From: Alphaproteobacteria bacterium
Lineage (GTDB): Bacteria; Pseudomonadota; Alphaproteobacteria; JAJFFI01
DNA length: 49,030 nt
Reading direction: 5' to 3'
Assembly: GCA_030066595.1 (NCBI GenBank)
Contig: JASJBI010000028.1
Span: 1-49,030, forward strand
Below the pieces are notes generated by a model. The model was not told the DNA's origin. It searched no databases and saw nothing but the letters and a program-made list of their open reading frames with translations. The translations under genes and the position numbers were made by a program. Shown piece after piece: positions 16,492-24,271 of this stretch; the first letter of the stretch is position 1, and the number at the start of each line of letters is the position of its first letter.

Positions 16492-18095
16492 TGGTTTTTG
16501 CCCGGCTCGCCGGCGGCGCAACACCGTCCATGTCTCTTGCGGGGCGCGTGGCTGCGTTGACGGGGATCCGCCGCTACGGACTCGCCTTCCTCCTGGGCAT
16601 GGCGGCGGCGGCCGCACTGCCGCCGATTTACGCCGTCCCCCTCTTATTGCCCGCCTTCGTTGGCCTGCTCTGGCTGATCCAGGCGAGCCCAAACTGGCGC
16701 GCCAGCGCATGGATCGGCTGGTGGTTCGGCCTCGGTCATTTCGCCGTCGGCACCTATTGGATTTCGATATCCCTGCTGGTCGATGCGGCCCGGTTCGCTT
16801 GGCTGATCCCGTTCGCGGTGTTCGGCATCTCCGGATACCTCGCGCTTTACCCTGCCCTGGCCGCCGTTGCCACGCATGTCAGTCGGACCCGCGGCGTCGG
16901 TCGCGTCCTGGTCTTCGCCGCCGCGTGGTTTGCTGCCGAATGGCTGCGCGGCGTCGCCTTGACCGGGTTCCCTTGGAACCTGATGGGAACCGTTTGGGCG
17001 TTCTCCGACGGCATGATCCAGATCACCTCGGTCATCGGCGTCCTGGGTTTGGGTTTCGTGACGGTGCTGCTGGCCGCGCTGCCGGCGGTTTCGCTTGGTA
17101 GGCTGGACGGAATCGGCTCCAACCGTGCCCGGCCGCGGGGTTGGCAGGTCTGCGTCGTCATTTGCGCGGCGCTCGCCGGCCTCTGGGGATTCGGCGCGGT
17201 TCGGCTCGCCGGCGCCGAGACGGTGACCGTCCCCGATATCCGCCTGCGCATCGTGCAGCCCAATATCGCCCAGAAGAACAAGTGGCGGCCGGATCTCATG
17301 GAACGGAACTTCGCGCATCATCTGCGCCTGAGCACCGCGCCGGGATTCGAGCGGACGACCCTGGTCATTTGGCCGGAGGCGGCCGCAACGTTCCCCCTTG
17401 CGACCCGCCCGGCGCGGCGCGCCGCGATGACGATTGCCGTGCCCAAGGGCGGCTATTTGATCACCGGTGCGCCGCGAACCACGATGGCCGGCGTTTCGCC
17501 GCCGCAACTGTGGAACAGCGTCTATGCCATCGACGAGGCCGGCGAGGCGGCGGCAATCTACGACAAACACCACCTGGTGCCGTTCGGCGAGTATCTTCCG
17601 CTCCGCGATATCCTCAAGAGCGCGGGCATCGACAAGATCGCACCTGGGGCGCTGGATTTCTCGCCGGGGCCCGGCCTGGCGACGCTCGGCCTGCCGGGAT
17701 TGCCGCGGCTCAGTCCGCTGATCTGCTACGAGGTGATATTTCCGAGCCGCGTAATTGCGCCCGGCGCACGCCCGGGCTGGCTGCTCAATGTGACGAACGA
17801 TGCCTGGTTCGGCCGCAGCAGCGGACCCTACCAACACCTTGCGAGCGCCCGCATCCGTGCCGTCGAGGAGGGATTGCCGTTGGTTCGTGCCGCCAATACG
17901 GGGATTTCTGCGGTCGTCGATTCCCACGGCCGGGTGACGGCACGGTTGGGCTTGAATGAGGAGGGGGTAATCGATGCGGCGCTGCCGGCGGCTGTGCCTA
18001 CGCTTACTCTGTTCGCGCGATATGGCAACTGGATCGCGCTGCTGATCGCAGGCGCCGGTGTGCTGATAGGATTATGGGTCGGACGAAGGGTCTGA
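16491..18095 (+). CDS. lnt: Apolipoprotein N-acyltransferase
   Basis: A 534-residue inner-membrane enzyme that adds the third acyl chain to lipoproteins. About six N-terminal hydrophobic segments cover residues 25-240, then a nitrilase-fold domain with the catalytic triad: Glu in WPEAA (about 296), Lys in YDKHHLVPFGEYLP (about 358) and Cys in LICYEVIFP (about 413). A last hydrophobic segment precedes the end. The ATG overlaps the corC TAA by one base, so the genes are translationally linked. Confidence 0.95.
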   Translation: MVFARLAGGATPSMSLAGRVAALTGIRRYGLAFLLGMAAAAALPPIYAVPLLLPAFVGLLWLIQASPNWRASAWIGWWFGLGHFAVGTYWISISLLVDAARFAWLIPFAVFGISGYLALYPALAAVATHVSRTRGVGRVLVFAAAWFAAEWLRGVALTGFPWNLMGTVWAFSDGMIQITSVIGVLGLGFVTVLLAALPAVSLGRLDGIGSNRARPRGWQVCVVICAALAGLWGFGAVRLAGAETVTVPDIRLRIVQPNIAQKNKWRPDLMERNFAHHLRLSTAPGFERTTLVIWPEAAATFPLATRPARRAAMTIAVPKGGYLITGAPRTTMAGVSPPQLWNSVYAIDEAGEAAAIYDKHHLVPFGEYLPLRDILKSAGIDKIAPGALDFSPGPGLATLGLPGLPRLSPLICYEVIFPSRVIAPGARPGWLLNVTNDAWFGRSSGPYQHLASARIRAVEEGLPLVRAANTGISAVVDSHGRVTARLGLNEEGVIDAALPAAVPTLTLFARYGNWIALLIAGAGVLIGLWVGRRV

Positions 18096-18153
18096 CATTC
18101 GGGCGAGTCGACATCTTCGCAAACTGGTATATTGTCAGCAATCTTGAGGGCAG

Positions 18154-18252
18154 CGAAGATCACACGCGCTGCGGTTGTCGTGCAATCCGTTTCGGTGTGA
18201 TCTTCGTCACGGGTTGAGACAATGTGGTATACAAACGAATTTGGGTGTATAC
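18154..18252. promoter_or_regulatory. Two inverted repeats upstream of the XRE regulator gene
   Basis: In the 235-bp gap after lnt there is a perfect 12-bp inverted repeat, cgaagatcacac at 18154-18165 and its complement at 18195-18206, and a second repeat GTATACA at 18227-18233 with TGTATAC at 18246-18252. A looser GAATACACTGGTAT copy lies near 18274-18287. The first may be a stem-loop at the end of the lnt transcript; it has no T-run. The second group, next to the XRE start, looks like an operator cluster. Autoregulation is inference. Confidence 0.45.
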
Positions 18253-18330
18253 ACATGAATTGTTCGGTTGCCTGAATACACTGGTATGAGCGACTTGCGC
18301 GACTAGCAGTAGGAGAGGAGTGTTCGCCCC

Positions 18331-18792
18331 GTGAATACAGAAGCTCGGAGATATGGGCGAAAGGGAAGCCCGGACGGGAAGCCCAGACCCGTTGACGTTC
18401 ACGTCGGCAGTCGGGTACGGCTGCGTCGGACGATGCTGGGAATGAGTCAGGAAAAGCTCGGCAAGGCCATCGGCCTCACGTTCCAACAAGTCCAGAAGTA
18501 TGAGCGCGGCGCGAACCGGATCGGTGCCAGCCGCCTCTTCGAGCTCAGCAAAGTGTTGGACGTACCCGTGTCCTTTTTCTTTGATGATATGCCTCCGGAA
18601 GTCTCCGAAACAGGCGGCCGACGGGTTGCCGGGTTGGCAGAGGAGACCGACGCCTACGAATACGACCCCATGGCGAAGCGGGAGACGCTGGAATTGGTTA
18701 GGGCTTACTACAAGATACGCGATGCGAAGGTGCGCAAGCGGGTCTTCGAGTTGGCCAAGGCGCTCGCCAAGTCGGGGGACGTCGAACACTAG
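18331..18792 (+). CDS. XRE-family helix-turn-helix transcriptional regulator
   Basis: A 153-residue regulator with an N-terminal cI/XRE domain: VGSRVRLRRTMLGMSQEKLG, then GLTFQQVQKYERGANRIGASRLFELSKVLDVPVSFFFD at about residues 45-90. The C-terminal 60 residues are charged and helical and end KALAKSGDVEH. The start is GTG, with aggagaggag 10 bases upstream. An XRE regulator between lnt and metK is a recurrent alphaproteobacterial arrangement, but I do not know its target. Upstream inverted repeats suggest self-control. Confidence 0.88.
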   Translation: MNTEARRYGRKGSPDGKPRPVDVHVGSRVRLRRTMLGMSQEKLGKAIGLTFQQVQKYERGANRIGASRLFELSKVLDVPVSFFFDDMPPEVSETGGRRVAGLAEETDAYEYDPMAKRETLELVRAYYKIRDAKVRKRVFELAKALAKSGDVEH

Positions 18793-18820
18793 GCGGAACG
18801 GCGCGCAGCCGGGTTTCTAC

Positions 18821-18992
18821 TTGACGCGCTAACGAAAGGTTGTAACAAGACCCCCGCCCGGTCAATGGCGCTGGGCGCGGTGTGCCTGTGCTGTCGATGG
18901 ACGCAAATGCGGGCCGGGCCGCCCATCGATGCTGCCGTTAGCCAGCACGAAGTCCTGCAGCGCAACCTGCCGAATAGAGACAAGGAGTGAAC
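18821..18992 (+). promoter_or_regulatory. metK promoter and structured leader
   Basis: TTGACG at 18821-18826 with TAACAA at 18843-18848 is a possible promoter, leaving a leader of about 140 bases. The leader contains an outer stem gtgct (18888-18892) with agcac (18944-18948) and an inner stem tcgatgg (18894-18900) with ccatcga (18923-18929). A competing hairpin, tgctg (18930-18934) with cagca (18943-18947), uses the same 3' bases as the outer stem. A metabolite-responsive switch would fit metK, but I could not match it to a known SAM riboswitch consensus. Confidence 0.4.
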
Positions 18993-20168
18993 GTGGCAAG
19001 GTCTGATTACCTGTTCACGAGCGAGTCCGTTTCCGAAGGCCATCCGGACAAGATCTGCGACCGTATCTCCGACGCTATCGTCGATGCGTTTCTAACGGCC
19101 GATCCGCACGCCCGGGTTGCCTGCGAGACCCTTGTGACGACCAATCGCATCGTTCTCGCCGGCGAAGTGCGAGGACCGGAGACGATTTCCGCCAAGGTCA
19201 TGGAGAATATCGCCCGCGAGTGCGTCAAGAACATCGGCTATGAGCAAGAGGGCTTTCACTGGCAGCGTGCCGCCGTGGAGGTCTTCGTGCACGAACAGTC
19301 GGCGGACATTGCCAAGGGCGTGGATGCGGCCGGCAACAAGGACGAGGGGGCGGGCGATCAAGGCATCATGTTCGGCTACGCCTGCCGAGAGACCGATGCG
19401 CTGATGCCGGCGCCGATATACTTCTCGCACGCGATCCTGCGGTCCCTTGCGGAGGCCCGCCATTCCGGGGCGGAACCCGGGCTGGGACCCGACGCCAAAA
19501 CGCAGGTGACCTTGCGCTACGAGCACGGCAAGCCCGTCGCGGCGAAGTCTGTCGTGCTGTCGACCCAGCACGATGACTCCCTCGATCAGGACGAAGTCCG
19601 GGAGATTGTGCGCCCCCACGTCGTCAACGTGCTGCCGGACGGCTGGATGTGCCCGGATGACGAATTCTACGTCAATCCCACCGGTCGCTTCGTCGTCGGC
19701 GGGCCAGACGGGGACGCTGGCTTGACCGGACGCAAGATCATCGTCGACACCTATGGCGGCGCCGCGCCCCATGGCGGCGGCGCGTTTTCAGGCAAGGATC
19801 CCACCAAAGTCGACCGATCGGCTGCCTATGCCGCGCGCTATCTGGCGAAGAACGTCGTGGCGTCCGGCTTGGCGGAGCGCTGCACCATCCAGCTGTCTTA
19901 CGCGATCGGCGTCTCCAAGCCACTGTCCCTTTACGTCGAAACCCATGGCACGGGCCAAGTCCCGGAGGCGCGTCTCGAGTCGGCGATCGGCGAACTCATG
20001 GACCTGAGCCCGCGCGGCATTCGCCAGCATCTGAACTTGTCTCGTCCGATCTATGCGCGGACCGCGGCCTATGGCCATTTCGGACGCGAGCCCGAGCCGG
20101 ATGGCGGCTTTTCCTGGGAACGGTTGGACCTGGTCGAGGACATCCGCTCGGCGGTCAACGGCGCCTGA
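18993..20168 (+). CDS. metK: S-adenosylmethionine synthetase
   Basis: A 391-residue enzyme making SAM from methionine and ATP. Motifs are [19 protein letters not shown] near the start, [13 protein letters not shown] at about 115, the phosphate-binding loop region [19 protein letters not shown] at about 230, and [19 protein letters not shown] at about 260. It starts at GTG 18993, spaced five bases after aaggag; an in-frame GTG at 18987 overlaps that site and is less likely. It provides the methyl donor for several enzymes encoded here (TrmB, MiaB, RlmN, TrmH-family). Confidence 0.96.
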   Translation: MARSDYLFTSESVSEGHPDKICDRISDAIVDAFLTADPHARVACETLVTTNRIVLAGEVRGPETISAKVMENIARECVKNIGYEQEGFHWQRAAVEVFVHEQSADIAKGVDAAGNKDEGAGDQGIMFGYACRETDALMPAPIYFSHAILRSLAEARHSGAEPGLGPDAKTQVTLRYEHGKPVAAKSVVLSTQHDDSLDQDEVREIVRPHVVNVLPDGWMCPDDEFYVNPTGRFVVGGPDGDAGLTGRKIIVDTYGGAAPHGGGAFSGKDPTKVDRSAAYAARYLAKNVVASGLAERCTIQLSYAIGVSKPLSLYVETHGTGQVPEARLESAIGELMDLSPRGIRQHLNLSRPIYARTAAYGHFGREPEPDGGFSWERLDLVEDIRSAVNGA

Positions 20169-20263
20169 GTTGGCCGGTCGCGTTGTTGCGGCCGCTTCAG
20201 ACCGAAAGACGCCCGTTCCCGTCGAGCTTCGCCACCAGCGCCACGGAAGCCAACAGTCCAGCC

Positions 20264-21037
20264 ATGACGCCATCGGCGGAAGACGAGAGTTCCGTCCCGG
20301 GTTCGGGGCCCTCTCGCCGTCGGTCCCTGTACGGTCGCCGGCGCGGCCGCAAGCTCCGTCCTGGGCGCCAGCGCCTGGTCGACGAGCTGTTGCCCAGGCT
20401 GCGCGTGCCGCTGCCTTCGACGTCGGGCGAATTGGATCCATTCGCGATGTTCCAGCCCGGACCAGGGGGCATTTGGCTGGAGGTCGGGTTTGGCGGCGGT
20501 GAACATCTTGCCGCTCAGGCGGCGCTCAATCCCGACATCGGCTTCATCGGCTGCGAACCCTATCTCAACGGCATCGCCGCCTTGCTTGCGCAGATCGAAC
20601 AGCAGGCGCTCGGCAATATACGGATCCACGATGATGACGCGCTCGCGCTGATCGCCGCGCTGTCCGCGGGCTCCGTGGGACGCGTCTTCGTCTTGTTTCC
20701 CGATCCCTGGCCCAAGGCACGGCATGCGAAGCGGCGGTTCATCTGTGCAGAAGCGCTCGACCAACTGGCTCGTGTGATGGTCGACGGTGCGGAACTTCGC
20801 TTGGCCAGCGACGATGCGGGCTACGTACGCTGGACCTTGTCGCAGATCTGGGCGCACGGGGCTTTTGCGTGGCTGGCCGAAGGCCCTGCGGACTGGCGCA
20901 CCCGGCCGTCCGACTGGCCGGAAACGCGATACGAGGCAAAGGCCAGGCAGGCCGGCCGTTCCAGCACATATCTTCGATTTCGCCGTCGGCCGCGCAAGGG
21001 CGCCGGGACGGCCCGGGAAGACGGCCAAATGCCTTGA
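20264..21037 (+). CDS. trmB: tRNA (guanine-N7-)-methyltransferase
   Basis: A 257-residue SAM-dependent methyltransferase making m7G46 in tRNA. The SAM site is WLEVGFGGGEHL at about residue 72, followed by GCEPYLNGIA; the catalytic-loop motif is VFVLFPDPWPKARHAKRRF at about 145; the C-terminus has DWPETRYEAKA. The start is placed at ATG 20264 (MTPSAEDESS); the frame is open to 20183 but those residues are not family-like and no ribosome-binding site is convincing for either. It follows metK directly. Confidence 0.92.
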   Translation: MTPSAEDESSVPGSGPSRRRSLYGRRRGRKLRPGRQRLVDELLPRLRVPLPSTSGELDPFAMFQPGPGGIWLEVGFGGGEHLAAQAALNPDIGFIGCEPYLNGIAALLAQIEQQALGNIRIHDDDALALIAALSAGSVGRVFVLFPDPWPKARHAKRRFICAEALDQLARVMVDGAELRLASDDAGYVRWTLSQIWAHGAFAWLAEGPADWRTRPSDWPETRYEAKARQAGRSSTYLRFRRRPRKGAGTAREDGQMP

Positions 21038-21061
21038 AGCGGGCCGGCAAATCGCTATATT
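21034..21061 (+). promoter_or_regulatory. Promoter of the rimP-nusA-infB operon
   Basis: TTGAAG at 21034-21039 and TATATT at 21056-21061, 16 bases apart, form a good promoter within and just after the trmB 3' end. Transcripts would begin near 21068 and pass through the hairpin at 21107-21131 before rimP. Confidence 0.5.
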
Positions 21062-21106
21062 CAACAAAAATACCCATAGGGCGCCGCAAGGAGCCCAGCA
21101 AAAAAG

Positions 21107-21131
21107 GGTGGGCCGAAGGCCCACCTTTTTG
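21107..21131 (+). terminator. Intrinsic terminator or attenuator in the rimP leader
   Basis: A perfect 8-bp stem, ggtgggcc at 21107-21114 with ggcccacc at 21118-21125, closes a 3-base loop. Six As precede it and five Ts follow, so it could terminate in both directions. Because a promoter lies upstream, it probably acts as an attenuator for rimP-nusA as well as ending trmB. The segment gccca at 21093-21097 can pair with tgggc at 21109-21113 and would disrupt the stem. I recall an Rfam rimP-leader family from alphaproteobacteria; identity is not verified. Confidence 0.75.
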
Positions 21132-21158
21132 TTTATCCGCATGCAAGGAGTGGACTTG

Positions 21159-21668
21159 GTGTCGGAGAGCGCGCTGGAACGCCGCGTTGCTGAGCTGGTC
21201 GAGCCAATGCTGACGGGAATGGGCTACGAGCTGGTTCGCGTGCGCATGTCGGCCGGTGGCGGACGGACGCTTCAGATCATGGCCGAGCGGGCCGACCGGA
21301 GCTCGATGACGGTCGACGATTGCGCCGACATCAGCCGGGCCGTCTCTGCGTTGATCGACGTCGAGGACCCGATCACCGGCGCCTACGATCTGGAAGTCAG
21401 CTCGCCCGGCATTGATCGGCCCCTGGTCCGGCCGCGGGATTTTGAACGGTTCGCGGGCTATGAGGCGAAGATCGAGACGCGCGCTCCGGTCGATGGGCGC
21501 CGACGGTTTCGCGGCCGTCTCCTTGGCCTGGCCGACGAGCGCGTCCGCATCCGCCTGGCCGATGGCAGCGGTGAGGTTGCTCTGGCCGTGGACATGATTG
21601 AGAAGGCCAAGTTGGTGGTGACCGACGACTTGATCGCCGGGGATTTGCACGCCGCAGAGGCGGGATAG
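21159..21668 (+). CDS. rimP: Ribosome maturation factor RimP
   Basis: A 169-residue RimP, needed for late assembly of the 30S subunit. Marks are ERRVAELVEPMLTGMGYELVRV, the YDLEVSSPGIDRPLVRPRDFERF signature at about residues 72-94, and a C-terminal SH3-like domain. GTG 21159 is chosen because aaggag (21145-21150) lies 8 bases before it; TTG 21156 is equally possible, and ATG 21141 lacks a ribosome-binding site and touches the leader terminator. First gene of the nusA-infB operon. Confidence 0.93.
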   Translation: MSESALERRVAELVEPMLTGMGYELVRVRMSAGGGRTLQIMAERADRSSMTVDDCADISRAVSALIDVEDPITGAYDLEVSSPGIDRPLVRPRDFERFAGYEAKIETRAPVDGRRRFRGRLLGLADERVRIRLADGSGEVALAVDMIEKAKLVVTDDLIAGDLHAAEAG

Positions 21669-21686
21669 GATTGGCGAGGGAGGAAA

Positions 21687-23546
21687 ATGACCCCTGAGAC
21701 TGCAACGCAAGAGACTGAATCGCTCTCGATCTTTCCGAGGTTGGAGCTCTTGCAGGTGGCCGACACGGTGGCCCGCGAGAAGGGTATCGACCGGGAGGAA
21801 GTGCTCGAGGCGATGGAGCAGGCGATTCAGAAGGCGGGCCGCTCCAAATACGGCCACGAACTGGATATCCGCGCGACCATCGACCGCAAGACCGGCGAAA
21901 TCCATCTCTACCGCTATCGGGAAGTCGCCGAAGAGCTGGAGAACGAGGCGGCGCAGCTGAGCTTGGAAGCGGCGCGCCAGATCAAGCCGGATGCCGAGCT
22001 CGGCGAGTTCCTGGTTGATCCGCTGCCGCCGATCGACTTCGGCCGCATTGCCGCGCAGACGGCGAAGCAGGTCATCGTCCAGAAGGTGCGCGAAGCCGAG
22101 CGCAAGCGACAGTACGACGAATACAAGGACCGGATCAGCGAGATCGTCAACGGCTTGGTCAAGCGAGTCGAGTTCGGCAACGTCATGGTTGATCTTGGCC
22201 GTGCGGAAGCCATCCTGCGGCGAGAGGAACTGATCCCGCGTGAGAACTTCCGCCCCGGTGATCGGGTTCGGGCCTATATCTACGACGTGCGGGAGGAGTT
22301 GCGCGGTCCGCAGATCTTTCTGTCGCGCACCCGGCCCGAGTTCATGGCCCAGCTGTTCGCCCAGGAAGTGCCGGAGATCTATGACGGCATCATCGAGATC
22401 CGCGCCGTTGCCCGCGACCCGGGCTCACGCGCCAAGATCGCAGTGGTGTCGAAAGACTCCAGCATCGACCCGGTGGGCGCTTGCGTCGGCATGCGCGGCT
22501 CGCGCGTGCAGGCGGTCGTGGCCGAACTGCAGGGGGAAAAGATCGATATCATTCCCTGGTCCCAGGACCCGGCGACCTTCGTGGTCAATGCGCTCGCGCC
22601 GGCCGAAGTCGTCAAGGTCGTGCTGGACGAGGACTCCGGCAGTCTGGAAGTGATCGTCCCGGACGACCAGCTGAGCCTGGCCATCGGCCGGCGCGGTCAG
22701 AACGTGCGCCTCGCCTCACAGCTCACCGGCTGGGACATCGATATCCTGACCGAGACGGAGGAGTCCGACCGTCGCACCGAGGAGTTCCGGCGCAGCTCCC
22801 AGCTGTTCATGGAGGCGCTCGAGGTTGACGACGTGATCGCGCATCTTCTGGTCACCGAGGGCTTTTCGTCGGTCGAGGAAGTGGGCTTCGTGCCGCTCGA
22901 CGATCTCGCCGATATCGAGGGTTTCAGCGAAGAGATCGCCGGCGAACTGCGCGAGCGCGCGCGCGCCTATCTGGCGGAGCGGGACGCGGAGCTGCGCGAC
23001 CGGTGCCGCGAGCTCGGTGTCGAAGACGCGGTGGGCGAGATCGAGGGGGTGACGCCAAGCATGATGGTGACGCTCGGCGAAGCCGGCATCAAGACGCTGG
23101 ACGACCTTGGCGATCTCTCGAACGACGAGCTGCGCGCTATTGTTGGGGCGGCCAATCAGCCCGCACCGACCCCGCCGCCGGCGGAGCCGGAAGCCGAGAG
23201 CACCGTTGCGGCCGAGGCCGAGGCGGAGCAGGGCGAGGCCGAGGCCGCTGGCGAACAGCCGATCGCGGCGCCGGAACCGAGATCGACGCCGGCATCGCGG
23301 CGGGGCGAACCCGAGCCGGTGGCGGTCAGTTCCGTCGACGACGTGGTGACTTTGCCGATGGAGGTGCTTAGGCGCCTGTGGTCTTTGAGCCGGCTGACCG
23401 AGGCGGAGGCAAACGACATTATCATGGCCGCGCGGGCGCATTGGTTCGAAGACGAAGAGGCCCCGGCCAACGACCAGGTCGAAGCCGACGCGTCGGAGGC
23501 GGACGAGGGCACGGCGGAACAGGAGCCCTCGGGCCCTTCGGCATAG
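21687..23546 (+). CDS. nusA: Transcription termination/antitermination factor NusA
   Basis: A 619-residue NusA. Order: N-terminal RNA polymerase-binding domain (VADTVAREKGIDREEVLEAME), S1 domain (about 140-210, NGLVKRVEFGNVMVDLG), two KH domains (DPVGACVGMRGSRVQAV and LSLAIGRRGQNVRLAS at about 335), then two acidic helix-hairpin-helix repeats usual for proteobacterial NusA. A Pro/Glu/Ala-rich linker and a further 70-residue acidic C-terminal part follow, making it longer than E. coli NusA (495). The start has gggaggaaa directly before the ATG. It binds RNA polymerase and modulates pausing and termination. Confidence 0.96.
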   Translation: MTPETATQETESLSIFPRLELLQVADTVAREKGIDREEVLEAMEQAIQKAGRSKYGHELDIRATIDRKTGEIHLYRYREVAEELENEAAQLSLEAARQIKPDAELGEFLVDPLPPIDFGRIAAQTAKQVIVQKVREAERKRQYDEYKDRISEIVNGLVKRVEFGNVMVDLGRAEAILRREELIPRENFRPGDRVRAYIYDVREELRGPQIFLSRTRPEFMAQLFAQEVPEIYDGIIEIRAVARDPGSRAKIAVVSKDSSIDPVGACVGMRGSRVQAVVAELQGEKIDIIPWSQDPATFVVNALAPAEVVKVVLDEDSGSLEVIVPDDQLSLAIGRRGQNVRLASQLTGWDIDILTETEESDRRTEEFRRSSQLFMEALEVDDVIAHLLVTEGFSSVEEVGFVPLDDLADIEGFSEEIAGELRERARAYLAERDAELRDRCRELGVEDAVGEIEGVTPSMMVTLGEAGIKTLDDLGDLSNDELRAIVGAANQPAPTPPPAEPEAESTVAAEAEAEQGEAEAAGEQPIAAPEPRSTPASRRGEPEPVAVSSVDDVVTLPMEVLRRLWSLSRLTEAEANDIIMAARAHWFEDEEAPANDQVEADASEADEGTAEQEPSGPSA

Positions 23547-23571
23547 CAACGGAAAGGTGCGGACCGCAGAC

Positions 23572-24258
23572 ATGAGCGAGGTTCTAGACATCGCGGAGGA
23601 CCGGGCCGATCGCTCCCGGCAGCGGGGCGGCGGCCTCGAGCGAGACCGCACGTCGCTTCGCCGGTGCTGCATGACCCGCAAGGTCCTGCCGAAGGATCGA
23701 ATGCTGCGTTTCGTGATCGGCCCCAACAACGAGATCGTGCCCGACATCGACGGTCGCCTGCCCGGCCGCGGATTATGGTTGACCCTGGGCCGGAAAATGG
23801 TGGAGGCTGCGCTCGCGAAGAAGATGTTCGCACGGGCGGCCCGCGGGCCAGTGAGCGCCCCTGAGGATTTGGCGGCGCGGATCGATGGTCTGCTTGTTCG
23901 CCGCTGCCTGCATTGCCTGGGACTGGCCCGTCGCACCGGTGCCGTCGTGACCGGATTGGAAAAGGTGCGCGAGCAGTCTAGGGGTGGCGAAGTCTCCGTT
24001 CTGCTGGTGGCGTCCGATGGCGGCGGCAGCGGGCGCAAACTCGAAGAAGCGCTGTCGCGCAGAGATGGCGTCAGCACGGTTCGGTTGTTCGATGCCGAGC
24101 AACTGTCACAGGCGCTTGGCCGGCCTCATGTGGTCCACGTTGCGATTGCGCGCGGGCCCATCGCGGAACGGTTCAGCGTCGAGGCCGCACGGTTGGCCGC
24201 CTATCGCGGGGTCGACCTGACGGGTCGGGCCTTGTGCAACGCGTTGGAAGAAGGTTAA
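23572..24258 (+). CDS. ylxR: YlxR-family RNA-binding protein (DUF448 plus L7Ae-like)
   Basis: A 228-residue protein with a YlxR (DUF448) domain at about residues 25-85 ([32 protein letters not shown]) and a C-terminal part that resembles an L7Ae/YlxQ-like domain ([19 protein letters not shown]). The YlxR domain binds RNA and in some bacteria tunes RNase P. It is almost always between nusA and infB, as here. ATG 23572 is chosen; an in-frame GTG at 23557 is possible. Confidence 0.88.
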   Translation: MSEVLDIAEDRADRSRQRGGGLERDRTSLRRCCMTRKVLPKDRMLRFVIGPNNEIVPDIDGRLPGRGLWLTLGRKMVEAALAKKMFARAARGPVSAPEDLAARIDGLLVRRCLHCLGLARRTGAVVTGLEKVREQSRGGEVSVLLVASDGGGSGRKLEEALSRRDGVSTVRLFDAEQLSQALGRPHVVHVAIARGPIAERFSVEAARLAAYRGVDLTGRALCNALEEG

Positions 24259-24271
24259 TCACGTCAGCGGA

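Noticed and set aside
18841..18992. Known SAM-II or SAM/SAH riboswitch
   Set aside because: The leader is structured but I could not match the conserved bases of these classes; kept as an unassigned leader.
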